Below are positions 26,688 through 35,540 of a DNA stretch of 64,000 nt, piece by piece (the stretch's first letter is position 1; each line of letters begins with the position of its first letter). Both the position numbers and the translations under genes were made by a program. The notes under the pieces were generated by a model. That model saw nothing but the letters and a program-made list of their open reading frames with translations, searched no databases and was not told where the DNA came from. Origin of the DNA: Asaia lannensis NBRC 102526 (GTDB lineage: Bacteria; Pseudomonadota; Alphaproteobacteria; Acetobacterales; Acetobacteraceae); the NCBI RefSeq assembly GCF_024054035.1, contig NZ_JAMXQU010000007.1, positions 89,089-153,088 on the forward strand. Reading direction: 5' to 3'.

Positions 26688-27652
26688 TGTTTCGCGTACG
26701 CTCGAATTCCGGAACCGACAGCCGCACACGGCCCCTGTTGCGCATACGCTATGCGGATGAATGGGTAGGCATGCTGGTGGTGGCCACGTTCGGTCTGTTC
26801 ATTTTTGCCATTATCGAAGCCGGTGTGCTGCGCGAATGGCTGACTCCATCAGGTAAGCTGCATTTCAATCTGCCCGAAAGCGGTATCGCCGGTCTGGCCG
26901 TGGGCAACGATATCGAACTCATGGGTATACGCATTGGCGCCATACGTTCGGTGAAGATCAACCCACATGGCAATATGTATGCAGTTGCCGATATCGATCC
27001 GCAGTTCGAACCCTATATCCGCAAGGACAGCAAGGCGATCATCCGTCATCGTTTCGTGGTGGCCGGAGCCAGCTATATCGAGCTCGAACGCAGCAAGGGT
27101 CCGCGCATGGACTGGGAATTTGCCGAGCTCGAAGCCACGGTCGAACCCAATCCTGCCGACATGATCACCAAGACGATCAGCGATATCCGGGCCGGCATGA
27201 TGCCGAGCCTGCGTAACGCCGACAGGATCATGGCCGATCTTGCTGCGGTGACCACCTCGATCCGGAGCGGCAAGGGGTCGGTCGGCGGTCTGATCATGGA
27301 TGACAAGCTGCTCAACCAGGCCGATGCCGTACTCAGGACCCTGCAGGACAGCATAGAGCGTCTCAAACCCATCGAAGCACAGGTTTCGGGTGTTCTGAAG
27401 CAGACTGAAGGAACGATGAGCAATCTGCGTTCGAGCAGCAACGACGTGAAAAAGGCCACCCCCCAGCTCAAGCAGACAATGGCGCATCTCGATGCGGCGA
27501 GCGCACAATTGCCCGCGCTTCTCACTCAGGCCCAGGCGACGGCGATCAGTCTCAAGCGTCTGACGGACCAGTTGCGTGGCTTGTGGATCCTCGGCGGAAG
27601 CGGAAGCAAGCAGCCTGCACGCAGACTGCCCGCGGGAGACATCAAGCCATGA
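26687..27652 (+). CDS. MCE-domain (MlaD-like) lipid transport protein
   Basis: Membrane-anchored substrate-binding subunit. About 321 residues: one TM near residues 25-50 (EWVGMLVVATFGLFIFAIIEAGVL), an MCE domain about 55-130 (LHFNLPESGIAGLAVGNDIELMGIRIGAI), then a long helical, heptad-rich tail (about 150-300) that in this family forms a channel-like needle across the periplasm, and a basic C-terminus. ATG at 26687 overlaps the stop of the ATPase-like gene as TGATG; a GTG at 26684 is also possible. Part of the same coupled operon. Confidence 0.9.
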   Translation: MFRVRSNSGTDSRTRPLLRIRYADEWVGMLVVATFGLFIFAIIEAGVLREWLTPSGKLHFNLPESGIAGLAVGNDIELMGIRIGAIRSVKINPHGNMYAVADIDPQFEPYIRKDSKAIIRHRFVVAGASYIELERSKGPRMDWEFAELEATVEPNPADMITKTISDIRAGMMPSLRNADRIMADLAAVTTSIRSGKGSVGGLIMDDKLLNQADAVLRTLQDSIERLKPIEAQVSGVLKQTEGTMSNLRSSSNDVKKATPQLKQTMAHLDAASAQLPALLTQAQATAISLKRLTDQLRGLWILGGSGSKQPARRLPAGDIKP

Positions 27653-28485
27653 ATGCGCGTCATGCAGCTCTGTGCATCGTGATGATCGGGCTGGCCGGGT
27701 GCGGCGGCAACGCGGGCAAGGAGGTCGCCCGGACCGATCAGGATTATGTCAATGCCATGGATGTCGGTCGCGACTCCTTCGACCTTACCCATGCCGATCA
27801 GGCGCGCGCCCAGTTTGAGACGGCTTACGGTCGTGCCCTGCTGCGAGACGACCTGAACGCGATAAGCGACGCGGGCTATAATCTCGCAGTTGCTGATCTC
27901 GCCATGGGGAGGGCGCAAAGCGCCCTGCAGACAGTGAACCGGGTGCATCATGACATGGTACTTCGTGGCGATAGCACCAGCCCTGCGCTCGATCTGGTTG
28001 CCATGGCTGCCTATTGCCGCCTCGGCCGGTATGCCGAGGCGAGCGATCTGGGCAGGCATATCGTAACGGACAACCCTGCGCTGATCGAACGTCGCGCGTT
28101 CTTCTCGGGTCTGGCCTCTGACGGTCTGGGCGATACGGGCGGTCTGGCGGCGGCACTCGCTGCCATGCCCGCGTCGCTGCATCCGCCCATGCTCGAACAG
28201 GCAGATCGTGCCGAATTGTCGTCGCGTCTCGCTTTCAGACAGGGACGCTTCGATGATGCCGAATTGCAGGCGCGTGCGGCAGTCGCACTGCGCCGCGATA
28301 GGCTCGATTATCGCGGCATGGCTCGGGCTCTGGATTGCGCGGCCGTTGCTGCGCAGGGGGCAGGGCAGATGTCACGCGCAGAAGCCTATCGTGCGCGCGC
28401 AGCGCAAAGCCGCGCCCAGGTTGCGCCGGGCGATCATACTTCCGACGGCGATACAGGCAGCAAGGCAGACCGGTCGTCAGGCTGA
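27649..28485 (+). CDS. TPR-like lipoprotein of the MCE operon
   Basis: About 278 residues. The signal sequence ends in a lipobox (MIGLAGC), so the mature protein should be lipid-anchored at the Cys near residue 19. The rest is Ala-rich and helical with tetratricopeptide-like repeats (ARAQFETAYGRALLRDDLNAI; AAYCRLGRYAEASDLGRHIV; LAFRQGRFDDAELQARAAVAL). ATG at 27649 overlaps the MlaD-like stop as ATGA; the longer frame from 27583 is inside that gene. In Mla-type systems an outer-membrane lipoprotein partner is common, so this may be the outer-membrane end of the pathway; function itself is inferred. Confidence 0.78.
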   Translation: MNARHAALCIVMIGLAGCGGNAGKEVARTDQDYVNAMDVGRDSFDLTHADQARAQFETAYGRALLRDDLNAISDAGYNLAVADLAMGRAQSALQTVNRVHHDMVLRGDSTSPALDLVAMAAYCRLGRYAEASDLGRHIVTDNPALIERRAFFSGLASDGLGDTGGLAAALAAMPASLHPPMLEQADRAELSSRLAFRQGRFDDAELQARAAVALRRDRLDYRGMARALDCAAVAAQGAGQMSRAEAYRARAAQSRAQVAPGDHTSDGDTGSKADRSSG

Positions 28486-28525
28486 ACCGGTTCGAGCCGA
28501 TACAATCATGCGACGGCTGTCCGTT

Positions 28526-28831
28526 TCAGGCGGCGCCGGTCGGCAGATCGCGCAGATCCCTGCCGCGCATCCGGTGTGTTGCCATGATCGTAAGCCCGAG
28601 CGAGGCCAGAATGCCGGCGACAGAAGCCGTACCGAACCATGTGAGCACACCGCACGCAAAGCCAAGCTTCAGGCAGAGATATAAAGCCACCGCCGGAAAG
28701 GTCAGACGACATGCGGCCAGAGGCAGTGACGGTAAACAGGGCAGCGCAAGGACACGGCAGAACTTGGACTGGAGCAGGGCATGCGCGACAAGCGCAATGC
28801 TCCACAACATCACGGCAGCAAGAACGGTCAT
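28526..28831 (-). CDS. DUF3325 family small membrane protein
   Basis: A 101-residue protein with three hydrophobic segments (LAAVMLWSIALVAHALL, TFPAVALYLCLKLGFACGVLTWFG, SVAGILASLGLTIMA). Its size, topology and position after a PepSY gene match the DUF3325 proteins that accompany iron-siderophore uptake loci. Start overlaps the end of the PepSY gene (ATGA type). Exact function is unknown. Confidence 0.72.
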   Translation of the reverse strand: MTVLAAVMLWSIALVAHALLQSKFCRVLALPCLPSLPLAACRLTFPAVALYLCLKLGFACGVLTWFGTASVAGILASLGLTIMATHRMRGRDLRDLPTGAA

Positions 28832-30345
28832 GGGGTAACCAGCTTTCGGTGAATGAAAAGGGCGAGCACGCCAAATCCCAGCACAGTCAGGTCCACGCTT
28901 CTGTAGACATCGATCCCGGTAAAGACGCCGTTCATGCTGCGCGTGAGGAAATCGAGCGGAAGCAGGGTGAGGGCAAAGGCCGCAAAGAGGAAAAACTGCT
29001 CGCTCCAGCCCTGTTTCGCCCTGCCGGTAAAGCAGCGCATTGCGCCATGCAGCAAAGCCAGCGCCCAGACAGCAAAAAATATCCTGATCTCCAGACTCTC
29101 CCTGGTCGGCAGATCGGACCAGAGCAGACGGTTGGCCCAGAAATAGGCGAGACAGGCCAGGGGCAGGCCGGTCGTGACAGCAAGAGTCAGGGTCTCGGCC
29201 AGACGAAACGAAAAGCGCGTGGCCTTGGCCGGGCGATGCTTCATCAGGAACAGCACAAGCCCGGCAGACATCATGGCGCTTCCCGCAATGCCGCTCGCGA
29301 AATACAGCCAGCGCAAAGGAAGAGGGGCCCAGCGTATGAAATGCAGACCGCGCAACAGGCCACCCAGACGATGAAGCGTATCGGGCAGGATGACTGTCTT
29401 GAGCAGCGAGCCATCCTTCTCGGAAAATTCGAGATGATCGCGTGTGAGCGCGAAAGAGGCTGAGTCTGCCTTGGTCATGGAAATCCTGCCGCGATCGTAC
29501 AGAACCAGACCGATCGCTCCGGCACCGAGCGTTTCCTCGGCTTTATGGTACATGGGGGCCAATGGAGCGCCCGCAGGACGGGTTCCGTCGCTGAAGATCA
29601 GGGTCGGACCCGGCGTGCCCAATCCGGATGCTGCCTTCGCTGAGCCCTGGGGATGGGCCGGGCCGGCATGTCCCGGCCGACCGTGATGAGCGCTCGCGAA
29701 CATTGGAAAAAGCCGAGGTGCATGGATGACGGCCCCGGTATAGGCCATCATGACCATGAAGGGCAGGAACAGGAGCCCCGCCATGATATGTGCATCCATG
29801 AAGGCGCGGGTGCGTGAGGCAAAAGGCCGAAAAAGAAGCAGATCGCTCAGAATGGAGCGGAAATGGATCACCACGCCCGACCCTACCGCCACCAGAAGGC
29901 CGATTGCCGCGATCTCGGTCAGCATATTGCCCCAGAACGGGCCGTAATAGAGCGAGTGATGGAGATCGAAAAAGAGCTGCCCTCCACCGGTCTGGCGCGT
30001 CGGCACAGGAAACGCATCATTCGGACGAAAGGCAGATCCGATAAACGCATGCCCGTCATAGTGCAGAACGCGGATAATCGGGTCACGCGGTGTCGGGAGG
30101 GTGATGAAGGCATTTTCGCCCTGGGCCCGCAGGGTGGCAGCGATATCGCCCACCTCGTTGAGGGCGGCATCCGTCATGGGCTGGGGCTGATAGCGGGAAA
30201 GCTCCGGCTGCATCCAGCGCGTCAGTTCCGTGTCGAACAGCGCGAGTGTTCCCGCCGTGAAGGTCACGACCAGAACGAGCCCCCCGACGAAACCGACCCA
30301 TTCATGCAGCCAGCCCATTCTTGCGCGTAATGTATCGCGCATCAT
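28828..30345 (-). CDS. PepSY-associated transmembrane protein (putative ferric siderophore reductase)
   Basis: A 505-residue inner membrane protein of the PepSY_TM family. Helices are seen near residues 13-35 (GFVGGLVLVVTFTAGTLALFD), 145-165, 190-215, 340-365 and in the C-terminal third (about 380-500). The periplasmic segment includes DLHHSLYYGPFWGN and a His/Gly/Pro-rich patch about residues 215-235 (ASAHHGRPGHAGPAHPQG) that could bind metal. Members paired with TonB receptors are thought to reduce ferric siderophores in the periplasm. Flanked by DUF3649 (30342) and DUF3325 (28831) genes, both overlapping it, and divergent from a TonB receptor. Confidence 0.85.
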   Translation of the reverse strand: MMRDTLRARMGWLHEWVGFVGGLVLVVTFTAGTLALFDTELTRWMQPELSRYQPQPMTDAALNEVGDIAATLRAQGENAFITLPTPRDPIIRVLHYDGHAFIGSAFRPNDAFPVPTRQTGGGQLFFDLHHSLYYGPFWGNMLTEIAAIGLLVAVGSGVVIHFRSILSDLLLFRPFASRTRAFMDAHIMAGLLFLPFMVMMAYTGAVIHAPRLFPMFASAHHGRPGHAGPAHPQGSAKAASGLGTPGPTLIFSDGTRPAGAPLAPMYHKAEETLGAGAIGLVLYDRGRISMTKADSASFALTRDHLEFSEKDGSLLKTVILPDTLHRLGGLLRGLHFIRWAPLPLRWLYFASGIAGSAMMSAGLVLFLMKHRPAKATRFSFRLAETLTLAVTTGLPLACLAYFWANRLLWSDLPTRESLEIRIFFAVWALALLHGAMRCFTGRAKQGWSEQFFLFAAFALTLLPLDFLTRSMNGVFTGIDVYRSVDLTVLGFGVLALFIHRKLVTP

Positions 30346-30656
30346 GCAGCTCCGCTCATGATGAGGGGTATCAGGGCAGGAAGAGCCATCAGCAGGACAG
30401 TCCGGCCTTTGCGCGAGGACGCCCGATTCGACCCGTTACGTCGTGAAGGCAGGCTGAAAAGCAGCAACAGCAGCACGGGCATGAGCACGAAAACGCACAG
30501 GAACCCAACGATCATCATCGCGTCGCCGCCCATATGGCGGAACAGCATCATCACGCCCAGAGCGATGGCATAGCTGCCAGCCGCGCCGAGAATGAGGCGT
30601 CGGGTCCAGATGCGCATAAGCGCCTGGGCCTGTTTGTAACTGAGACTCTTTCGCAT
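30342..30656 (-). CDS. DUF3649 family membrane protein
   Basis: About 104 residues with three hydrophobic stretches (LILGAAGSYAIALGVMMLF, MMIVGFLCVFVLMPVLLLLLFSL, VLLMALPALIPLIMSGA). The size and the order DUF3649-PepSY-DUF3325 are typical of iron uptake clusters. The ATG at 30656 (MRKSLSY) is preferred; a longer frame reaches 30671. The stop overlaps the PepSY start as ATGA. Confidence 0.72.
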   Translation of the reverse strand: MRKSLSYKQAQALMRIWTRRLILGAAGSYAIALGVMMLFRHMGGDAMMIVGFLCVFVLMPVLLLLLFSLPSRRNGSNRASSRKGRTVLLMALPALIPLIMSGAA

Positions 30657-30717
30657 GTGGTTCCTGTGCAACAGGGCTTTGCGTCACGAAGCGATTATTC
30701 CGCCAAAGGGCAAAGTT

Positions 30718-30743
30718 TAGTTGCGAGCGTTTCTTATTCGCGT
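30718..30743. promoter_or_regulatory. Weak candidate iron-regulator site in the divergent iron-uptake promoter
   Basis: Within the 131-bp divergent region between the DUF3649 gene and the TonB receptor there is an imperfect palindrome GCGA-N11-TCGC (GCGAGCGTTTCTTATTCGC, about 30723-30741). Its length of 19 bp and place suit a Fur-type operator, but it matches the classical Fur box poorly. Fur control is expected from the gene content and is not shown by the sequence. Confidence 0.25.
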
Positions 30744-30787
30744 CTATTTGGCCGCGTGATTTACCTCTTGTCAATGAGATAGCCCTC

Positions 30788-33073
30788 TTGAGCCTGCCGC
30801 GTTTTTCTGATCTGTCCGTCCATAGCCTGCGTCCAAGGCGTATCGCGCTGTCTGCCCTGCTGATGCTGTCTGCGAGCCTCTCCTGCCATGTCGCGGCGCA
30901 AGCGCAGGCTCAGGCAGCCGTTCAGGCACAGCCTGCGCCGAAAGCTGCAAAAGATACCGCAGAAGCTGCCGGAAAACACGGCGGACAGGCGGCGAGGCCA
31001 AAAGACGCCAGCCGCACCCGCGACGAGCAGATCGAAGTGCGGGCGCAGCGACAGAACCAGATGGAAGTCAAATCGGGTGGCAATCTCGGCGCGCTCGGCA
31101 ACAAGAAGGGGCTCGACGTTCCTTTCAACATACGCAGTTATAACGCCTCGCTGATTCTCAATCAGCAGTCCCAGACACTGGGCGAGGTGCTGATGAACGA
31201 TCCGACCGTGCGTACCACTTACGGCTACGGCAATTTCTCCGAGCAGTTCATTATTCGCGGCTTTCCGGTCTATGGCGATGATGTGGCGATCGATGGGCTT
31301 TACGGGATTACGCCCCGTCAGCTCGTTTCTCCCCAGCTTTATGAAAGTGTGCAGGTTCTTAACGGAGCGAGCGCGTTTCTGAACGGTGCTGCGCCGGGTG
31401 GATCGGCACAGGGCGGCAATATCAATCTCGAGATGAAGCATGCGGGCGATACACCCCTGACGCGCATCACGGGCGATTATACGAGTTCATCCATGGGGGG
31501 TGGAGCCGTGGATGTCGGGCGTCGCTTCGGTCAGGACAAGCAGTTCGGTGTGCGTATCAATGTTGCCGGGCGGAGCGGCGTTGCGGCGATCGATCGCGAG
31601 AAACGTCATCAGGTGGCCGTGGGCGGTGGTTTCGACTGGCATGATCGCGCGGAGCGTACGCGTGTCACGGTCGACATGGCCTATGAAAACCAGGGCGTGA
31701 ATGGCGGGCGTGGCGGCGTGTTCCTCAGTGGGGCCACCAGCGTGCCGAAAGTGCCGGGCGCCGGAGCCAATTACGGCCAGCCCTGGACCTATACCGAGCT
31801 GAACTACATCTACGGCAAGCTCAAGGTCGAACATGATTTCGGCAAATACCTGACCGCCTATGTGCAGTTCGGCGGTCTGGGCGGTAATGAAAAGGGAAAT
31901 TACGGCAGCACCTATGTGACCAATAGCCAGACCGGTGCGGCCTATAACGGCGCGATGTATGTGCCCTATGTACAGACCAATGAAAGTACGCAGGGTGGCA
32001 TACGGTCCCATTTCAGGACCGGTGGGCTGAAGCACGAAATCAATGCCGGAGGGTCAGGCCTCTGGGAGGATACAGCAACCGCCTATGCGCTAGCGCTGAC
32101 CAAGCAGCAGACAAATCTCTATCATCCGACCCTGTATTCGAGCAGTCAGCCCGAAACCTATATTGGTGGTAACATCGAGGACCCGCAGCTCAACAATCGT
32201 AACCGCCTCTGGAGCCTGTTCTTCTCGGATACGGTTTCGGCCTTCCATGACCGTGTCGCTTTGACGGCGGGCTTTCGCTACCAGTCGATCAAGACGGTCG
32301 CCTACAACTACGGCAAGGGTACACCGACCGGTTACGATCAGGGTGCCTTCACGCCGGTTGTCGGTCTCGTGGTGCATCCCACGCATCACACGTCGATCTA
32401 TTTCAATCGTATCGAGGGTCTGGCACCCGGGCCGCAGGCAAGCGGTCAGGTTGTCAATCTCGGCCAGATTTTTCCGCCCTATCAGACAGTGCAATATGAA
32501 GTCGGCGCGAAATACGATATCGGCCGGTTCTCGACGGCCGTGTCGATTTTCCAGATCGATCAGCCCAATGCCTATACCGTGGCCATTCCCGGCACCGGCA
32601 CCAGCATTTTCTCTGTCGACGGCCTTCAGCGTAACCGGGGTATCGAATTCACCGTCAATGGTGAAATCGTAAAGGGTCTGCGCTTCAATGGTGGCACCTC
32701 GATCATCGACGCCAACCAGAGGCGCACATCGGGCGGCCTCTATAACGGCAACCGCGCGATCGGTGTGCCCGGTTATACGATCAACGGTAATCTGGAATAC
32801 GACCTGCCCTTCCTGCGTGGAGCGACGGTCACCGGACGCGTCATCCAGACCGGCCATCAGTATGCCGATAATCTCAACAAGCTACGCGTGCCCAACTGGA
32901 CGCGTTTCGATGTGGGCGCACGCTACAGCTTTGTGGTCGAGCATCGGGCGATCACGACCCGTCTCGGCGTCGATAACCTTGCCAATACCCGTTACTGGGA
33001 AAGCGCTTTTGGTGGTTATCTGCTTCAGGGCCTGCCGCGTACGTTCAAATTCTCGATCACTGCTGATTTCTGA
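30788..33073 (+). CDS. TonB-dependent siderophore receptor
   Basis: Outer membrane receptor for a ferric siderophore, 761 residues. A signal peptide (RRIALSALLMLSASLSCHVAAQA) is followed by an Ala/Gln/Lys-rich linker, a plug domain (about 100-225; LGEVLMNDPTVRTTYGYGNFSEQFIIRGFPVYGDDVAIDGLYG) and a 22-strand-type barrel that ends in Phe (TFKFSITADF), as required for outer membrane assembly. The start is TTG at 30788; no ATG in frame lies upstream and later ATGs would cut the signal peptide. Divergent from the DUF3649/PepSY/DUF3325 genes, forming one uptake unit. The siderophore itself cannot be read from sequence. Confidence 0.93.
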   Translation: MSLPRFSDLSVHSLRPRRIALSALLMLSASLSCHVAAQAQAQAAVQAQPAPKAAKDTAEAAGKHGGQAARPKDASRTRDEQIEVRAQRQNQMEVKSGGNLGALGNKKGLDVPFNIRSYNASLILNQQSQTLGEVLMNDPTVRTTYGYGNFSEQFIIRGFPVYGDDVAIDGLYGITPRQLVSPQLYESVQVLNGASAFLNGAAPGGSAQGGNINLEMKHAGDTPLTRITGDYTSSSMGGGAVDVGRRFGQDKQFGVRINVAGRSGVAAIDREKRHQVAVGGGFDWHDRAERTRVTVDMAYENQGVNGGRGGVFLSGATSVPKVPGAGANYGQPWTYTELNYIYGKLKVEHDFGKYLTAYVQFGGLGGNEKGNYGSTYVTNSQTGAAYNGAMYVPYVQTNESTQGGIRSHFRTGGLKHEINAGGSGLWEDTATAYALALTKQQTNLYHPTLYSSSQPETYIGGNIEDPQLNNRNRLWSLFFSDTVSAFHDRVALTAGFRYQSIKTVAYNYGKGTPTGYDQGAFTPVVGLVVHPTHHTSIYFNRIEGLAPGPQASGQVVNLGQIFPPYQTVQYEVGAKYDIGRFSTAVSIFQIDQPNAYTVAIPGTGTSIFSVDGLQRNRGIEFTVNGEIVKGLRFNGGTSIIDANQRRTSGGLYNGNRAIGVPGYTINGNLEYDLPFLRGATVTGRVIQTGHQYADNLNKLRVPNWTRFDVGARYSFVVEHRAITTRLGVDNLANTRYWESAFGGYLLQGLPRTFKFSITADF

Positions 33074-33142
33074 TCGACAGGCGAGAGGGAGCAGAGGCTC
33101 TTTCTCGTGTCGGCTGCAATGCCTGTACGTGACTGCTCAGAG

Positions 33143-33164
33143 CCAGCCTCAGGGCTGGTTTTCT
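33143..33164 (+). terminator. Terminator after the TonB receptor
   Basis: Six-base-pair GC stem CCAGCC / GGCTGG with a TCAG loop, followed by TTTTCT, about 70 bp past the receptor stop codon. Confidence 0.72.
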
Positions 33165-33410
33165 GTTGGGTCCCTTGTCTGGGCAGATGCGTCGATTGGC
33201 CGGTCACTCAAGGTGGAGTGGCGATAGAGGGTCAAGGTTTTTGTGCAGGGCTTTCGATGCCGTCGCAGGCAGTAAACCTGTCAGCGAAAGCATGAGCCTT
33301 CCCGTCGCCCGACTTTCGGACGTCCAGCGCAAAGCGCAACAAATCCGGGATGAGAGGGGCCTATGCCCCTTTCCGGGACACGGGGCGTCGTCCCGCGACG
33401 ATCGCTCATG

Positions 33411-33439
33411 AAAAAGACCGGCCCCCTCTCAGGAGCCGG
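33411..33439 (-). terminator. Intrinsic terminator of bioB
   Basis: On the minus strand a nine-base-pair stem (CCGGCTCCT with its partner through two G-U pairs) and a GAGA loop is followed by TCTTTTT. It lies about 30 bp past the bioB stop codon. Confidence 0.82.
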
Positions 33440-33469
33440 CCCCTTCATTTGATTTCTAGTGGACTGGTT

Positions 33470-34501
33470 TCAGTGCCCTTCGGTCATTGGCTTCATGCCA
33501 AGGCCTGCAAGAAGCTTGCGGTCGCGATGTTCAGCCGGATTTGGCGTGGTCAGCAGCTTGTCGCCACAGAAAATCGAATTGGCACCTGCGAGGAAAACGA
33601 GCGCATGGGCTTCGTCACTCATCAGCTCGCGGCCTGCGGCCAGACGCACATGGCTGGCGGGCATTGTGATGCGTGCGGCAGCCACGATGCGTGCGAACGT
33701 AATGGGATCGACGGCTTCGGCCTCGGCGAGGGGCGTGCCCTCGACGCGCACGAGCAGATTGATCGGCACGCTCTCGGGATGCTGGGGCAGGGAAGCGAGG
33801 GTGGCGATCAGCCCGGCGCGGTCGCTTTCGTCCTCACCCATGCCGACGATACCGCCACAGCAGACATTGATGCCCGCATCGCGCACGTTGGACAGCGTGT
33901 CGAGACGGTCCTGGTAGCTGCGTGTGGTGATGATCTTGTCGTAATACTCGGGCGAGGTGTCGAGGTTGTGGTTGTAGTAGTCGAGCCCAGCCTCTTTCAG
34001 GCGGCGCGACTGCTCACCATCGAGCATGCCCAGTGTGACACAGGTTTCGAGACCCAGGGATTTCACGCCTTCGATCATGGCGCAAACCGTATCCAGATCG
34101 CGCTCCTTGGGTGAACGCCATGCGGCCCCCATGCAGAAGCGTCCGGCCCCCGCGGCCTTGGCGGCACGTGCTTCGGTCAGCACTTTTTCAACTGCCATCA
34201 GGCGCTCGGCCTTGACGCTCTTTTCGTGCATCGCGCTTTGCGGACAATAGGCGCAGTCTTCCGGGCAGCCGCCCGTCTTGATCGAAAGAAGCGTCGAGAT
34301 CTGCACGCGTGTGGGATCGAAATAGGCGCGATGAGCCATCTGGGCGCGAAAGATCAGTTCGGGAAAGGGCAGGTCGATCAGCGCAGCAACTTCGTCGCGC
34401 GTCCAGTCATGCCTGATTTCGGGTTTCCAGCTTGCCGCAGTGCGGACTTCGCGGGGAAGGACCGGGTCGCGTGTCATGGTATCGAGGGACATGCGGGGCA
34501 T
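33470..34501 (-). CDS. bioB: Biotin synthase
   Basis: Radical SAM enzyme that inserts sulfur into dethiobiotin. The CxxxCxxC cluster motif is CPEDCAYC preceded by [12 protein letters not shown], followed by the family blocks [39 protein letters not shown] and [12 protein letters not shown], and the auxiliary-cluster Arg region RLAAGREL. About 343 residues from the ATG at 34501 (MPRMSLDT), with GGAG upstream; 34492 and 34477 are alternatives. It is alone, without other bio genes, and divergent from a di-iron protein gene. Confidence 0.95.
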   Translation of the reverse strand: MPRMSLDTMTRDPVLPREVRTAASWKPEIRHDWTRDEVAALIDLPFPELIFRAQMAHRAYFDPTRVQISTLLSIKTGGCPEDCAYCPQSAMHEKSVKAERLMAVEKVLTEARAAKAAGAGRFCMGAAWRSPKERDLDTVCAMIEGVKSLGLETCVTLGMLDGEQSRRLKEAGLDYYNHNLDTSPEYYDKIITTRSYQDRLDTLSNVRDAGINVCCGGIVGMGEDESDRAGLIATLASLPQHPESVPINLLVRVEGTPLAEAEAVDPITFARIVAAARITMPASHVRLAAGRELMSDEAHALVFLAGANSIFCGDKLLTTPNPAEHRDRKLLAGLGMKPMTEGH

Positions 34502-34619
34502 GGCTCCAAAACATTTGGGTGAGAAAAGCTCTGGCAGCGATGCCACAGCAAGGGGGCGCTTGTCACGCGCCTGCGCGAGAACTCTACCCAAAATGGTCCG
34601 GACATGTCATCAATGCGTC

Positions 34620-35444
34620 ATGAAACATTGGCGCATCGATCAGATGGATTGGGATGCCTTCGATGCATCCCGCGTGGACCCGGATCTGATTCCGGTCATC
34701 AAGGCAGCAGCGGTTGTCGAGCGTAACGGGCTCGATTACGCGGTCTATCTCGGGAATGTCTTTGTGGGCGACCCCGATTTCCGCCAGGCTGCCGATAACT
34801 GGGCAGTCGAGGAAGTCCAGCACGGCGATGCGCTGGGCAAATGGGCGATGCTGGCCGATCCAAGCTGGGACTACATGAAGGCGTTCGAACGTTATCGTTC
34901 GACCTATCATATCGAGCAGGATGTCGATGCGTCGATACGCGGTTCGCGCACGGGCGAGCTGATTGCACGCTGTATGGTCGAAACCGGGACCTCGTCTTTC
35001 TATACGGCTATGGCCGATGCCACGGACGAGCCTGTTCTCAAGGCGATCTGCAAGCAGATTGCTGCTGACGAATACCGTCATTTCAAGCTGTTCTACGATC
35101 ACATGCACCGCTATCTGAAGCGCGAGAAGCTGAGTGTATGGCAGCGCACGAAAATTGCGCTGGGTCGTGTAACGGAGAGCGAGGACGACGAGCTGGCGAC
35201 CGCCTATTATACGACCAACATGCCAGCCAACACGCCGTACGATCACAAGAAATGTATTGCGGCCTATATGGCGCGTGCCATGGGTTATTACCGGCCCAAG
35301 CACATCAATCGCGTGACGAGCATGATCTTCAAGACCATCGGTTTCACCCCGCATTCACGGGTGCAGACGCTGATTGCGAAAGCGATGTACAAGCTGATCC
35401 AGTTCAAGGCAAAGCGCTTCAGGCGGGCAATCGCCGCGTCGTAA
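34620..35444 (+). CDS. Ferritin-like di-iron protein, acyl-ACP desaturase type
   Basis: About 274 residues with two ExxH-type iron motifs, EEVQH near residue 72 and DEYRH near residue 153, plus carboxylates in AAVVERNGLDY and MVETGTSSFY. This four-helix di-iron pattern resembles the acyl-ACP desaturase (FA_desaturase_2)/ferritin-like group. The C-terminus is basic (FKAKRFRRAIAAS). ATG at 34620 (MKHWRIDQMDW) is preferred over the long frame from 34440, which overlaps bioB. It may desaturate or hydroxylate an acyl chain; the substrate is not known. Divergent from bioB, with a shared promoter region of about 118 bp. Confidence 0.75.
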   Translation: MKHWRIDQMDWDAFDASRVDPDLIPVIKAAAVVERNGLDYAVYLGNVFVGDPDFRQAADNWAVEEVQHGDALGKWAMLADPSWDYMKAFERYRSTYHIEQDVDASIRGSRTGELIARCMVETGTSSFYTAMADATDEPVLKAICKQIAADEYRHFKLFYDHMHRYLKREKLSVWQRTKIALGRVTESEDDELATAYYTTNMPANTPYDHKKCIAAYMARAMGYYRPKHINRVTSMIFKTIGFTPHSRVQTLIAKAMYKLIQFKAKRFRRAIAAS

Positions 35445-35540
35445 CGAAAGCGTTTTCTGCCCTACGTCGAATTAAGCCCTCCACAGCGGATTTCATGATC
35501 TAGTATCGTCGAAAACCGATCAATCTGGAGGGCTGCGGCC

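Larger units (their letters stand above)
33074..33469. other. Convergent intergenic region with a structured multi-hairpin segment
   Basis: This 396-bp gap lies between the convergent receptor and bioB genes and contains a terminator at each end. Between them, 33291-33410 is closed by the exact repeat CATGAGC / GCTCATG and holds four hairpins: CCGA/TCGG (33309-33319), GCGC/GCGC (33327-33337), AGGGGC/GCCCCT (33355-33370) and CGTCG/CGACG (33386-33400). The same bases also form an open frame of 39 codons from 33292 to 33411 on plus, with no clear ribosome binding site. It may be a small RNA, a small protein or neither. Confidence 0.45.
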
